In this document: positions 42,307 to 51,796 of the stretch, piece by piece
Numbering within the stretch: position 1 is the stretch's first letter
How the letters are laid out: the number at the start of each line of letters is the position of its first letter
Assembly (NCBI RefSeq): GCF_001429045.1
Contig: NZ_LMHY01000026.1
Location: forward strand, 186,001 to 250,000
Reading direction: 5' to 3'
Length of the DNA: 64,000 nt
DNA from: Pseudomonas sp. Root71
Lineage (GTDB): Bacteria > Pseudomonadota > Gammaproteobacteria > Pseudomonadales > Pseudomonadaceae
The notes under the pieces: generated by a model
Seen by the model: only the letters and a program-made list of their open reading frames with translations
Database searches by the model: none
Told to the model about the DNA's origin: nothing
Made by a program: the position numbers and the translations under genes

Positions 42307-42810
42307 GTGCGTAAGTTGACTCAATTGGTTCTCCTGGCCAGCGTACTGGTCGCTGGTCCGGCGTTCGCCGACATGAAAATTGCTGTTCTGAACTATCAGA
42401 TGGCTCTGCTGGAGTCCGACGCGGCCAAGAAATACGCCGTGGATGCCGAGAAGAAGTTCGGTCCTCAACTGACCAAGCTCAAGTCGCTGGAAACCAGCGC
42501 CAAGGGCATTCAGGATCGTCTGATGGCCGGTGGCGACAAAATGCAGCAGGGCGAGCGTGAGCGTCTGGAGCTTGAATTCAAGCAAAAGGCCCGTGACTTC
42601 CAGTTCCAGTCCAAGGAGCTGAACGAAGCCAAAGCCGTTGCCGACCGTGAAATGCTGAAGCAGCTCAAGCCGAAACTGGACAGCGCTGTGGAAGAAGTCA
42701 TCAAGAAAGGTGCTTTTGACCTGGTCTTCGAGCGTGGCGCAGTGATTGATGTCAAACCTCAGTACGACATCACTCGCCAGGTTATCGAGCGCATGAATCA
42801 GCTGAAGTAA
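42307..42810 (+). CDS. skp: Periplasmic chaperone Skp (OmpH family)
   Basis: Skp holds unfolded outer-membrane proteins for BamA. The 167-residue precursor has a signal peptide ending ASVLVAGPAFA, and a long helical, lysine/glutamate-rich hairpin from about residue 45 to 130 that forms the tentacles. It lies 45 bases after bamA and 3 bases before lpxD. Confidence 0.93.
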   Translation: MRKLTQLVLLASVLVAGPAFADMKIAVLNYQMALLESDAAKKYAVDAEKKFGPQLTKLKSLETSAKGIQDRLMAGGDKMQQGERERLELEFKQKARDFQFQSKELNEAKAVADREMLKQLKPKLDSAVEEVIKKGAFDLVFERGAVIDVKPQYDITRQVIERMNQLK

Positions 42811-42813
42811 CCC

Positions 42814-43869
42814 ATGACCGTGACCATTAAGCTCGGCCAGCTGGCCGAGTTCCTCGGCGCCACGCTACGTGGCGACCCCGAGAAAGCAATTACTGGGCTA
42901 GCCACCTTGCAGGAGGCTGGCCCAGCTCAGTTGAGCTTTCTTGCAAACCCCCAATACCGCAAGTACCTGGCAGGCAGTCAGGCAGCAGCCCTGTTGCTCA
43001 AGGCCGCTGACGCCGAAGGTCATGGCGGGGATGTGCTGGTGGTGCCGGATCCGTATGCAGCCTACGCGCGTGTTTCTCACCTGTTCGATCCCAAGCCCAA
43101 GGCGGCAGCCGGGATTCATCCGACGGCGGTGATCGCGGCGGATGCGGTTGTCGACCCGGCGGCGAGTATCGGCGCTTTTGTGGTGATCGAAAGCGGTGCG
43201 CAGGTGGCAGCCGGTACGACTGTCGGCGCGCATTGCTTCATTGGCGCTCGCAGCGTGGTGGGCGAGGGTGGCTGGCTCGCGCCGCGAGTGACCTTGTATC
43301 ACGACGTGCGCGTCGGCAAGCGTGTCGTCATTCAGTCCGGTGCGGTGCTCGGCGGCGAAGGCTTCGGTTTTGCCAATGAAAAAGGTATCTGGCAGAAAAT
43401 CGCCCAGATCGGTGGTGTGCTGATCGGCGATGATGTTGAAATCGGCGTGAACACGGCTATAGATCGCGGTGCGTTGGCCGATACCGTCATCGGTAACGGC
43501 GTGAAGCTCGATAACCAGATTCAGATTGCCCACAACGTTCAGGTGGGCGATCACACCGCCATGGCGGCGTGCGTCGGGATCTCCGGCAGCACCAGAATCG
43601 GCAAGCATTGCATGCTCGCCGGTGGCGTAGGCCTGGTGGGACACATCGACATTTGCGACAACGTTTTCATTACCGGGATGACCATGGTGACCCACTCGAT
43701 TACCGAGCCAGGCGCCTATTCTTCCGGTACGGCCATGCAGCCGGCAGCCGAGTGGCGCAAAAGCGCGGCACGTATCCGTCAGCTCGATGACATCGCGCGA
43801 CGTCTGCGACAGCTGGAAAAGCAGGCAGGGGAAGTGACCCCTGACGGTAATGCTTCATCAGATGGCTGA
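42814..43869 (+). CDS. lpxD: UDP-3-O-(3-hydroxyacyl)glucosamine N-acyltransferase
   Basis: LpxD adds the second acyl chain in lipid A synthesis. The 351-residue protein has an N-terminal uridine-binding domain, then a left-handed beta-helix from about residue 100. The helix includes the catalytic-histidine region IQIAHNVQVGDHTAMAACVG near residue 240. A C-terminal helix (ARRLRQLEKQAGEV) ends it. Confidence 0.96.
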   Translation: MTVTIKLGQLAEFLGATLRGDPEKAITGLATLQEAGPAQLSFLANPQYRKYLAGSQAAALLLKAADAEGHGGDVLVVPDPYAAYARVSHLFDPKPKAAAGIHPTAVIAADAVVDPAASIGAFVVIESGAQVAAGTTVGAHCFIGARSVVGEGGWLAPRVTLYHDVRVGKRVVIQSGAVLGGEGFGFANEKGIWQKIAQIGGVLIGDDVEIGVNTAIDRGALADTVIGNGVKLDNQIQIAHNVQVGDHTAMAACVGISGSTRIGKHCMLAGGVGLVGHIDICDNVFITGMTMVTHSITEPGAYSSGTAMQPAAEWRKSAARIRQLDDIARRLRQLEKQAGEVTPDGNASSDG

Positions 43870-43977
43870 TACCATTTCCATATCAAGTGCGCGCAGCCGC
43901 TAGACTGCGTCCCTGATTTGCTAGTGGAGCGTGCGCCCGTCGCGCGCCCCCAATCTTTACATAGGCTTCCCCCCGAA

Positions 43978-44418
43978 ATGATGGACATCAACGAGATTCG
44001 CGAATACCTGCCTCACCGTTACCCGTTCCTGCTGGTGGACCGGGTAGTGGAGCTGGATGTTGAAGGCAAGCGCATTCGTGCCTACAAGAATGTCAGCATC
44101 AACGAACCGTTCTTCAATGGTCACTTCCCTGCGCATCCAATCATGCCGGGCGTATTGATCATCGAGGCAATGGCTCAGGCTGCCGGAATCCTTGGTTTCA
44201 AAATGCTTGACGTGAAACCGGCCGACGGCACGCTCTATTACTTCGTCGGTTCCGACAAGCTGCGCTTCCGCCAGCCGGTATTGCCGGGTGATCAGCTGAT
44301 CCTTGAAGCCAAGTTCATCAGCTGCAAGCGTCAGATCTGGAAGTTCGAATGCCAGGCTTCGGTCGATGGCAAGCCTGTCTGCTCGGCTGAGATCATCTGT
44401 GCGGAACGCAAGCTATGA
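43978..44418 (+). CDS. fabZ: (3R)-hydroxyacyl-ACP dehydratase FabZ
   Basis: FabZ dehydrates beta-hydroxyacyl-ACP in fatty-acid synthesis and competes with LpxA/LpxD for substrate. The hot-dog-fold protein of 146 residues shows His49 (NGHFPAHPIMPG) and Glu63 (IIEAMAQAAG) as catalytic residues. The start MMDINEIREYLPHRYPFLL follows a C-rich leader; a longer frame upstream is not family-like. It overlaps lpxA by ATGA. Confidence 0.97.
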   Translation: MMDINEIREYLPHRYPFLLVDRVVELDVEGKRIRAYKNVSINEPFFNGHFPAHPIMPGVLIIEAMAQAAGILGFKMLDVKPADGTLYYFVGSDKLRFRQPVLPGDQLILEAKFISCKRQIWKFECQASVDGKPVCSAEIICAERKL

Positions 44419-45191
44419 GTTTGATTGACCCTCGTGCAATCATCGATCCGACAGCCGTTCTGGCTGACGGCGTCGAGGTCGGCCCGTGGTCGATCGTCGG
44501 CGCAGGTGTGGAAATCGGCGAGGGGACAGTCATCGGGCCGCACGTGATTCTCAAGGGCCCGACCCGAATCGGTAAGCACAATCGCATCTACCAGTTTTCC
44601 TCGGTGGGCGAAGATACACCTGACCTTAAGTACAAGGGCGAGGAAACCCGCCTGGTGATCGGTGATCACAACGTCATCCGTGAAGGCGTGACGATTCACC
44701 GTGGCACCATCCAGGACCGCTCGGAAACGACCCTGGGCGATCACAACCTGATCATGGCCTATGCCCACATCGGCCACGACAGCGTTATCGGCAACCACTG
44801 CATCCTGGTCAACAACACCGCACTGGCGGGCCATGTGCATGTGGAAGACTGGGCGATCCTCTCCGGTTTTACCCTGGTTCACCAGTATTGCCACATCGGC
44901 GCCCACAGCTTTTCAGGCATGGGTACGGCGATCGGCAAGGATGTTCCTGCCTATGTCACGGTGTTCGGCAACCCGGCTGAAGCCCGGAGCATGAACTTCG
45001 AGGGCATGCGCCGTCGGGGCTTCAGCGAAGATGCGATCCACGCGCTGCGTCGTGCCTACAAGATTGTCTACCGCCAGGGCCTGACCGTGGAGCAGGCGCT
45101 TGCCGAACTCGCCGAGCCTTCTGCGCAATTCCCGGAAGTAGCGGTGTTCCGCGACTCCATCCAGTCTTCGACTCGCGGCATCACTCGCTAA
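44415..45191 (+). CDS. lpxA: UDP-N-acetylglucosamine O-acyltransferase
   Basis: LpxA catalyses the first step of lipid A synthesis. The 258-residue beta-helix protein has its catalytic histidine in LIMAYAHIGHDSVIGNH (about residue 121). The C-terminal helical part includes MNFEGMRRRGFSEDAIHALR. It is coupled to fabZ by four overlapping bases and followed two bases later by lpxB. Confidence 0.97.
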   Translation: MSLIDPRAIIDPTAVLADGVEVGPWSIVGAGVEIGEGTVIGPHVILKGPTRIGKHNRIYQFSSVGEDTPDLKYKGEETRLVIGDHNVIREGVTIHRGTIQDRSETTLGDHNLIMAYAHIGHDSVIGNHCILVNNTALAGHVHVEDWAILSGFTLVHQYCHIGAHSFSGMGTAIGKDVPAYVTVFGNPAEARSMNFEGMRRRGFSEDAIHALRRAYKIVYRQGLTVEQALAELAEPSAQFPEVAVFRDSIQSSTRGITR

Positions 45192-45193
45192 CC

Positions 45194-46324
45194 ATGGCCA
45201 ATCTGCGTATTGCGCTGGTAGCGGGTGAAGCTTCCGGTGACATTCTGGGTGCGGGCCTCATGCGTGCGCTCAAGGCTCGTCACACTGCCGTCGAATTCAT
45301 TGGTGTTGGCGGTCCGTTGATGCAGGCAGAAGGCCTGACCTCGTATTTTCCGATGGAACGTCTGTCCGTCATGGGCCTGGTGGAAGTGCTGGGCCGGTTG
45401 CGCGAGCTGCTTGCAAGGCGCAAGAAGCTGGTCGCCGACCTGATCGACGCGAAACCCGATGTGTTCATCGGTATCGACGCGCCCGACTTCAACCTCAATA
45501 TCGAACTCAAGTTGCGCCAGGCCGGGATCAAGACCGTGCATTACGTCAGCCCGTCGGTCTGGGCCTGGCGGCAGAAACGCGTGCTGAAGATTCGCGAAGG
45601 CTGCGACCTGATGCTCACGCTGTTCCCGTTTGAAGCCAGATTCTACGAAGAGAAAGGCGTGCCGGTGCGGTTCGTCGGCCATACCCTGGCCGACGCCATT
45701 CCACTCCAGGCCGATCGCGCTGCTGCGCGGGCCGAACTTGGCTTGCCCGACGGGCCGCTGGTGGCGTTGATGCCCGGCAGCCGCGGCGGTGAAGTTGGCC
45801 GGCTCGGTGCGTTGTTTCTCGATACGGCCCAGCGCTTGCGTGCGCTGCGCCCGGGGGTGCGGTTTGTCATGCCTTGCGCCAGTGCGCAACGTCGTGCACA
45901 GCTGGAAGAACTGTTGGCCGGTCGCGATCTGCCGCTGACCCTGCTCGATGGCCAGTCTCATCTGGCCCTGGCAGCGTGCGATGCGGTGTTGATTGCCTCC
46001 GGCACTGCAACGCTTGAAGCGCTGCTGTACAAGCGGCCGATGGTGGTCGCCTATCGCCTGGCGCCGCTGACGTTCTGGATTCTCAAGCGTATGGTGAAAA
46101 GCCCCTATATTTCGTTGCCGAACCTGTTGGCCCAGCGTCTGCTGGTGCCCGAGTTGTTGCAGGACGATGCCACGGTCGAAGCGCTGGCCCAGACCTTGTC
46201 GCCGCTGATCGAGGGTGGCGAAGAGCAGACCCGCGGTTTTGACGAGATACACCGGACCCTGCGTCTGGATGCCTCCAACCAGGCTGCGGACGCAGTGCTG
46301 AACCTGATCGGCCAAGTAAAATGA
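45194..46324 (+). CDS. lpxB: Lipid A disaccharide synthase
   Basis: This GT19 glycosyltransferase of 376 residues condenses UDP-diacyl-GlcN with lipid X. Typical segments are LVAGEASGDILGAGLMRAL, IGIDAPDFNLNIE, YVSPSVWAWRQKRV and LIASGTATLEALLYKRPMVV. It overlaps rnhB by ATGA. Confidence 0.97.
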   Translation: MANLRIALVAGEASGDILGAGLMRALKARHTAVEFIGVGGPLMQAEGLTSYFPMERLSVMGLVEVLGRLRELLARRKKLVADLIDAKPDVFIGIDAPDFNLNIELKLRQAGIKTVHYVSPSVWAWRQKRVLKIREGCDLMLTLFPFEARFYEEKGVPVRFVGHTLADAIPLQADRAAARAELGLPDGPLVALMPGSRGGEVGRLGALFLDTAQRLRALRPGVRFVMPCASAQRRAQLEELLAGRDLPLTLLDGQSHLALAACDAVLIASGTATLEALLYKRPMVVAYRLAPLTFWILKRMVKSPYISLPNLLAQRLLVPELLQDDATVEALAQTLSPLIEGGEEQTRGFDEIHRTLRLDASNQAADAVLNLIGQVK

Positions 46325-46962
46325 GTAAACCGAATATGCAGATGGGGCTGGATTTCACCTTGGTCGCTGAAATCGAAGAGTTGGTTGCCGGTGTCGATGA
46401 AGTGGGTCGCGGCCCGCTCTGTGGCGCGGTGGTGACGGCGGCAGTGATCCTTGATCCGAATCGCCCGATCCTCGGCCTGAACGACTCGAAGAAACTCACC
46501 GAAGCCCGTCGCGAAAAGCTCTACGACGAAATCTGCGAAAAAGCCCTGAGCTGGTGCATCGCTCGCGCCGAGGTCGAAGAAATCGATGAGCTGAATATCC
46601 TGCACGCCACCATGCTGGCCATGCAGCGCGCGGTCGCCGGGCTGCACGTTCAGCCGAAGCTGGCGATGATCGACGGCAACCGTTGCCCGAAACTGCCGAT
46701 GCGTTCCGAAGCCGTGGTCAAGGGCGATAGCAAGGTTCCCGCTATCGCCGCCGCATCGATCCTGGCCAAGGTCAGCCGTGATCGTGAAATGGCCGCATTC
46801 GAATTGATCTACCCGGGCTACGGCATTGGTGGGCACAAAGGCTACCCGACCCCCGTTCATCTGGAAGCGCTGGCACGGCTCGGGCCGACCCCGATTCATC
46901 GGCGTTCGTTTGCCCCGGTGCGTCTGGCGTATGAGGCGCTAGAGAGCGTCGTAGAGAGTTAG
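46321..46962 (+). CDS. rnhB: Ribonuclease HII
   Basis: RNase HII cuts RNA in RNA-DNA hybrids and removes single ribonucleotides. The 213-residue protein contains AGVDEVGRGPLCGAVVTAAV, with the Asp-Glu pair, and ASILAKVSRDREM. Start MSKPNMQMGLDFTLVA is about 15 residues longer than minimal homologues but is fixed by the overlap with lpxB. Confidence 0.96.
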   Translation: MSKPNMQMGLDFTLVAEIEELVAGVDEVGRGPLCGAVVTAAVILDPNRPILGLNDSKKLTEARREKLYDEICEKALSWCIARAEVEEIDELNILHATMLAMQRAVAGLHVQPKLAMIDGNRCPKLPMRSEAVVKGDSKVPAIAAASILAKVSRDREMAAFELIYPGYGIGGHKGYPTPVHLEALARLGPTPIHRRSFAPVRLAYEALESVVES

Positions 46963-46985
46963 TCGCAAGGCTGATTTTTTTTACC

Positions 46986-47014
46986 AAGGCCCGGTACAAT
47001 CCGGGCCTTGTTGT
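46986..47014 (+). terminator. Hairpin upstream of dnaE
   Basis: AAGGCCCGG-TACAAT-CCGGGCCTT is a perfect 9-bp stem followed by GTTGT. It ends 31 bases before the dnaE start and could be a terminator of the lpx operon or an attenuator of dnaE. Confidence 0.55.
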
Positions 47015-47039
47015 CTTCATGTTTACAGACAGGATCACT

Positions 47040-50000
47040 ATGCCGGCTTCATTCGTTCACCTACGCCTGCACACTGAATACTCCCTGGTCGACGGTCTGG
47101 TGCGGATCAAACCGCTGGTCAAGACCCTGGTTGGCATGAACATGCCTGCCGTAGCGGTCACCGACCAGAACAACATGTGTTCCCTGGTCAAATTCTATAA
47201 AAACGCCATGGGTGCCGGGATCAAGCCGATCTGCGGCGCTGACCTGTGGCTGTCGAACAAGGATCCGGACAACCCGCTGAGCCGGATCAGCCTGCTGGTG
47301 ATGAACGCCGAAGGCTATCGCAACCTTACCGAGCTGATTTCCCGCGGTTTCATCGATGGTCAGCGCAATGGCGCGGTCATCATCGAGCGCGAATGGGTTG
47401 CTGAAGCCAACTCGGGCTTGATCATGCTGTCGGCGGCCAAAGAAGGCGAGATCGGCCAGGCCATGCTCAGCGGCAACCCCGCCGAGGCCGAAACCCTGGC
47501 GCGGGAATGGATGGAAGTGTTTCCGGATCGTTTCTATCTGGAAATCCAGCGCACCAATCGCCCCAACGATGAAGAGCAGCTGCACGGCGCCGTGGCCCTG
47601 GCCGAGAAGCTCGGTGCGCCGCTGGTGGCGACCAACGATGTGCGCTTCATCAAGCAGGAAGACTTCGCCGCCCACGAAACCCGTGTGTGCATCGGTGAGG
47701 GCCGTGCCCTGGACGACCCGCGGCGTTCGAAGAACTACAGCGATCAGCAGTACCTCAAAAGCGCCAAGGAAATGGCCGAGCTGTTCAGCGACATTCCCGA
47801 GGCGCTGGAAAACACCGTCGAGATCGCCAAGCGCTGCAACATCGAAGTGAAACTGGGGACGCACTTCCTGCCCAACTTCCCGATCCCCGATGGCATGACC
47901 ATCGACGAGTACTTCCGCAAGGTGTCCTTCGACGGCCTGGAAGAGCGCCTTAGTGTTCTGCTGCCCAAAGACACCACCGAAGACTACGAAGCCAAGCGTC
48001 AGGTCTATGTCGACCGACTGAATTTCGAACTGGATATCATCATCCAGATGGGGTTCCCCGGTTACTTCCTGATCGTGATGGACTTTATCCAGTGGGCCAA
48101 GAACAACGGCGTACCGGTAGGTCCTGGCCGGGGGTCGGGTGCCGGATCGCTGGTGGCCTACGTACAGAAGATCACCGACCTCGATCCGCTGGAATACGAC
48201 CTGCTGTTCGAACGCTTCCTCAACCCGGAACGGGTATCGATGCCCGACTTCGACGTCGACTTCTGCATGGACGGTCGTGACCGGGTAATCGACTACGTAG
48301 CCGAGAAGTACGGCCGCAATGCCGTAAGCCAGATCATCACCTTCGGTTCCATGGCGGCGAAGGCTGTGGTCCGCGACGTGGCACGGGTGCAAGGCAAGTC
48401 CTATGGCCTGGCGGATCGTCTGTCGAAGATGATTCCGTTCGAAGTCGGCATGACCCTGGAAAAAGCCTATGAGCAGGAAGAGATCCTGCGCGACTTCATC
48501 AAGGTCGATGAAGAGGCCGCGGAAATCTGGGAGATGGCCCGCAAGCTCGAAGGCGTTGTGCGTAACGTCGGCAAGCACGCCGGTGGTGTGGTTATCGCGC
48601 CGACCAAGCTGACCGACTTCTCGCCGATCTATTGCGACGAAGCCGGTGACGGCCTGGTAACCCAGTTCGACAAGGATGACGTCGAGGCGGCTGGCCTGGT
48701 GAAGTTCGACTTCCTCGGCCTGCGAACGCTGACGATCATCGACTGGGCGCTGAAAACCATCAACCGCGACCGCGCCAAGGTCAACGAGCCGCCGCTCGAC
48801 ATCGCGTTCATCCCGCTGGACGACAAGCCGACTTACACACTGCTGCAAAAAGCCGAAACCACGGCGGTGTTCCAGCTTGAATCCCGCGGCATGAAAGAGC
48901 TGATCAAAAAGCTCAAGCCCGACTGCCTGGAAGACTTGATCGCACTGGTGGCGCTGTTCCGTCCGGGCCCGCTGCAATCGGGCATGGTGGACGACTTCAT
49001 CAACCGTAAGCACGGTCGCGCCGAGTTGGCGTATCCGCACTCGGACTACCAGTACGAAGGCCTCAAGCCGGTACTGGCACCGACTTACGGCATCATCCTG
49101 TATCAAGAACAGGTGATGCAGATTGCCCAGGTCATGGCCGGTTACACCCTCGGTGGTGCGGACATGCTGCGTCGAGCCATGGGTAAGAAAAAACCCGAGG
49201 AAATGGCCAAGCAGCGCGGTGGCTTCATTGAAGGTTGCGCCACCAACAATATCGACGCGGACCTCGCCGGTAACATCTTCGACCTGGTGGAAAAGTTCGC
49301 CGGTTACGGCTTCAACAAATCCCACTCCGCCGCCTATGGCCTGGTGTCGTACCAGACCGCATGGCTGAAGGCGCACTACCCGGCGCCGTTCATGGCCGCG
49401 GTACTCTCGGCGGATATGCACAACACCGACAAGGTCGTGACCTTGATCGAAGAAGTGCGGACCATGAAGCTGCGTCTCGACGCGCCGGACGTGAACACGT
49501 CCGAATTCAAGTTCACGGTGAACGACGAAGGCCGGATCATTTACGGCCTGGGCGCCATCAAGGGCGTGGGTGAAGGCCCGGTCGAGGCGATCACCGAAGC
49601 GCGTCTGGCCGGTCCGTTCAAGGATCTGTTCGATTTCTGCGCACGGGTCGACCTCAAGCGTATCAACAAGCGCACCCTCGACGGTTTGATCCGCAGCGGT
49701 GCACTGGATCGCCTCGGGCCGTATTTCCACGACGAGCAGAAAGCCTACCAGGCCAACATCGACCGCAATCGGGCGGTGCTGCTGACCGCCATGGAAGAGG
49801 CGATCAAGGCGGCCGAACAGACCGCGCGTACGCAGGACAGCGGTCACTCCGACCTGTTTGGCGGTCTGTTTGTCGAAGAAGACGCCGACGTCTACGCGAA
49901 CCACCGCAAGGCCAAGGAACTGACCCTCAAGGAGCGCCTGAAAGGGGAGAAAGATACCCTCGGCCTGTACCTGACCGGTCACCCGATCGACGAATACGAA

Positions 50001-50561
50001 GGTGAAATCCGTCGCTTCGCCCGCCAGCGCATCATCGACCTGAAACCGGCGCGTGATACCCAGACTGTTGCCGGGATGATCATCGCCTTGCGGGTGATGA
50101 AGAACAAAAAGGGCGACAAGATGGGGTTCATCACCCTCGACGACCGCTCCGGAAGGATCGAGGCCTCGCTGTTTTCCGAAGCGTTCCATTCCGCGCAGTC
50201 GCTGTTGCAGACCGACGCGATGGTGGTGGTCGAAGGCGAAGTCAGCAACGATGACTTCTCCGGTGGCCTGAAGTTGCGGGTCAAGCGGGTGATGAGCATG
50301 GAGGATGCGCGTACCAATCTGGCCGAAAGCTTGCGCCTGAAGTTGCATGCCAAGGACCTCAAGGGCGATCAGCTACGCTGGCTGGGTGAACTGTTGAAGC
50401 GTCACCGCGGCGCGTGCCCGGTCACCATGGACTACACCAGCCCCGATGCGAAGGCCATGTTGCAGTTCGGCGAAGGCTGGCGAATCGACCCGGCGGATGC
50501 GTTGATTCAAGCCCTGCGTGACCAGTTCGGGCGAGACAACGTCTTCCTCCAATACCGTTGA
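47040..50561 (+). CDS. dnaE: DNA polymerase III subunit alpha
   Basis: DnaE is the replicative polymerase catalytic subunit. The 1173-residue protein begins with a PHP domain (FVHLRLHTEYSLVDGLV). It has the catalytic aspartates in RVSMPDFDVDFCMDGRDRVI (about residues 397-416), then the fingers region and the PHP-proximal GRGSGAGSLVAY motif. The C-terminal OB-fold (QTVAGMIIALRVMKNKKGDK) and tail follow. The ATG at 47040 gives the normal length; seven upstream in-frame residues are excluded. Confidence 0.97.
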   Translation: MPASFVHLRLHTEYSLVDGLVRIKPLVKTLVGMNMPAVAVTDQNNMCSLVKFYKNAMGAGIKPICGADLWLSNKDPDNPLSRISLLVMNAEGYRNLTELISRGFIDGQRNGAVIIEREWVAEANSGLIMLSAAKEGEIGQAMLSGNPAEAETLAREWMEVFPDRFYLEIQRTNRPNDEEQLHGAVALAEKLGAPLVATNDVRFIKQEDFAAHETRVCIGEGRALDDPRRSKNYSDQQYLKSAKEMAELFSDIPEALENTVEIAKRCNIEVKLGTHFLPNFPIPDGMTIDEYFRKVSFDGLEERLSVLLPKDTTEDYEAKRQVYVDRLNFELDIIIQMGFPGYFLIVMDFIQWAKNNGVPVGPGRGSGAGSLVAYVQKITDLDPLEYDLLFERFLNPERVSMPDFDVDFCMDGRDRVIDYVAEKYGRNAVSQIITFGSMAAKAVVRDVARVQGKSYGLADRLSKMIPFEVGMTLEKAYEQEEILRDFIKVDEEAAEIWEMARKLEGVVRNVGKHAGGVVIAPTKLTDFSPIYCDEAGDGLVTQFDKDDVEAAGLVKFDFLGLRTLTIIDWALKTINRDRAKVNEPPLDIAFIPLDDKPTYTLLQKAETTAVFQLESRGMKELIKKLKPDCLEDLIALVALFRPGPLQSGMVDDFINRKHGRAELAYPHSDYQYEGLKPVLAPTYGIILYQEQVMQIAQVMAGYTLGGADMLRRAMGKKKPEEMAKQRGGFIEGCATNNIDADLAGNIFDLVEKFAGYGFNKSHSAAYGLVSYQTAWLKAHYPAPFMAAVLSADMHNTDKVVTLIEEVRTMKLRLDAPDVNTSEFKFTVNDEGRIIYGLGAIKGVGEGPVEAITEARLAGPFKDLFDFCARVDLKRINKRTLDGLIRSGALDRLGPYFHDEQKAYQANIDRNRAVLLTAMEEAIKAAEQTARTQDSGHSDLFGGLFVEEDADVYANHRKAKELTLKERLKGEKDTLGLYLTGHPIDEYEGEIRRFARQRIIDLKPARDTQTVAGMIIALRVMKNKKGDKMGFITLDDRSGRIEASLFSEAFHSAQSLLQTDAMVVVEGEVSNDDFSGGLKLRVKRVMSMEDARTNLAESLRLKLHAKDLKGDQLRWLGELLKRHRGACPVTMDYTSPDAKAMLQFGEGWRIDPADALIQALRDQFGRDNVFLQYR

Positions 50562-50700
50562 CGGTCAGTGCTATCAGATTGCCCTGACCTCGACCTGAAT
50601 TTTTAATCTCGACCTCAACGCGCCTGTCCCTTAAGGTAGGGCGCGAATAGACAACCGGCCGGCCCAAGAACCCTTGGGACTCGACCCAAGACGGACGCCT

Positions 50701-51648
50701 ATGAACCCGAATTTTCTAGATTTCGAACAGCCGATCGCCGACCTGCAAGCCAAGATCGAAGAGTTGCGCTTGGTCGGTAATGACAATTCGCTGAATATCG
50801 GCGATGAGATCTCCCGCCTGCAGGACAAGAGCAAAACGCTGACCGAAGACATCTTCGGCAAGCTGACCAGCTGGCAGATCGCACGTCTGGCGCGTCACCC
50901 GAAACGTCCGTATACCCTGGACTACATCGAACACATCTTCACCGAGTTCGACGAACTGCACGGTGACCGTCACTTCTCGGACGACGCTGCCATCGTTGGC
51001 GGCATTGCCCGTCTGGACGACAAGCCGGTGATGATCATCGGCCACCAGAAAGGCCGTGAAGTGCGCGAGAAAGTTCGCCGCAACTTCGGCATGCCGCGTC
51101 CGGAAGGCTACCGCAAGGCGTGTCGCCTGATGGAAATGGCCGAACGTTTCAAAATGCCGATCCTGACCTTCATCGACACCCCGGGCGCTTACCCTGGCAT
51201 CGACGCTGAAGAGCGCAACCAGAGCGAAGCGATTGCCTGGAACCTGCGTGTCATGGCTCGCCTGAAAACCCCAATCATCGCCACCGTGATCGGTGAGGGT
51301 GGTTCCGGTGGTGCACTGGCGATCGGTGTCTGCGACCAGCTGAACATGCTGCAATACTCGACCTACGCGGTGATCTCGCCGGAAGGTTGCGCTTCGATTC
51401 TGTGGAAAACCGCCGAGAAAGCGCCGGATGCCGCAGAAGCGATGGGCATTACCGCCGAGCGCCTCAAGGGCCTGGGCATCGTGGACAAGGTGATTGGCGA
51501 GCCATTGGGCGGCGCGCACCGTGACCCGGCTGCCGCAGCCGCATCGATCCGCGCCGAACTGAGCTCGCAACTGGCGATGCTCAAGAAGTTCGATAACAAT
51601 GCGCTGTTGAAGCGTCGTTATGATCGACTGATGAGCTACGGTCTCTGA
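50701..51648 (+). CDS. accA: Acetyl-CoA carboxylase carboxyltransferase subunit alpha
   Basis: AccA with AccD moves carboxyl from biotin to acetyl-CoA in malonyl-CoA synthesis. The 315-residue protein starts MNPNFLDFEQPIADLQAKIE with the N-terminal coiled coil. It carries the crotonase-like core ILTFIDTPGAYPGIDAEERN and IGEGGSGGALAIGVCDQLNM. It lies 139 bases after dnaE, in the conserved dnaE-accA-tilS order. Confidence 0.97.
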   Translation: MNPNFLDFEQPIADLQAKIEELRLVGNDNSLNIGDEISRLQDKSKTLTEDIFGKLTSWQIARLARHPKRPYTLDYIEHIFTEFDELHGDRHFSDDAAIVGGIARLDDKPVMIIGHQKGREVREKVRRNFGMPRPEGYRKACRLMEMAERFKMPILTFIDTPGAYPGIDAEERNQSEAIAWNLRVMARLKTPIIATVIGEGGSGGALAIGVCDQLNMLQYSTYAVISPEGCASILWKTAEKAPDAAEAMGITAERLKGLGIVDKVIGEPLGGAHRDPAAAAASIRAELSSQLAMLKKFDNNALLKRRYDRLMSYGL

Positions 51649-51681
51649 TCGAATACCGATTCGGCCAGCGACGCAAACCAC

Positions 51682-51771
51682 TGTGGGAGCGAGCTTGCTC
51701 GCGATGAGGGGATGACAGTCGACGAGTATGTTGAATGTCAGGCCGCTATCGCGAGCAAGCTCGCTCCCACA
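51682..51771. repeat. REP palindrome, type II
   Basis: TGTGGGAGCGAGCTTGCTCG and the inverted GCGAGCAAGCTCGCTCCCAC arms flank about 40 bases. It occupies most of the accA-tilS gap. Confidence 0.9.
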
Positions 51772-51796
51772 TTTGATTTGTGCATAGGAGGCAGAT

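Noticed and set aside
39886..42585. An 899-codon open frame opposite bamA and skp
   Set aside because: It spans two genuine genes in antisense, is unlike any protein I know and has no ribosome-binding site of note.
47061..50348. A 1095-codon open frame opposite dnaE
   Set aside because: It lies within dnaE in the antisense direction, has histidine- and glutamine-rich sequence typical of GC-rich shadow frames, and matches no family.
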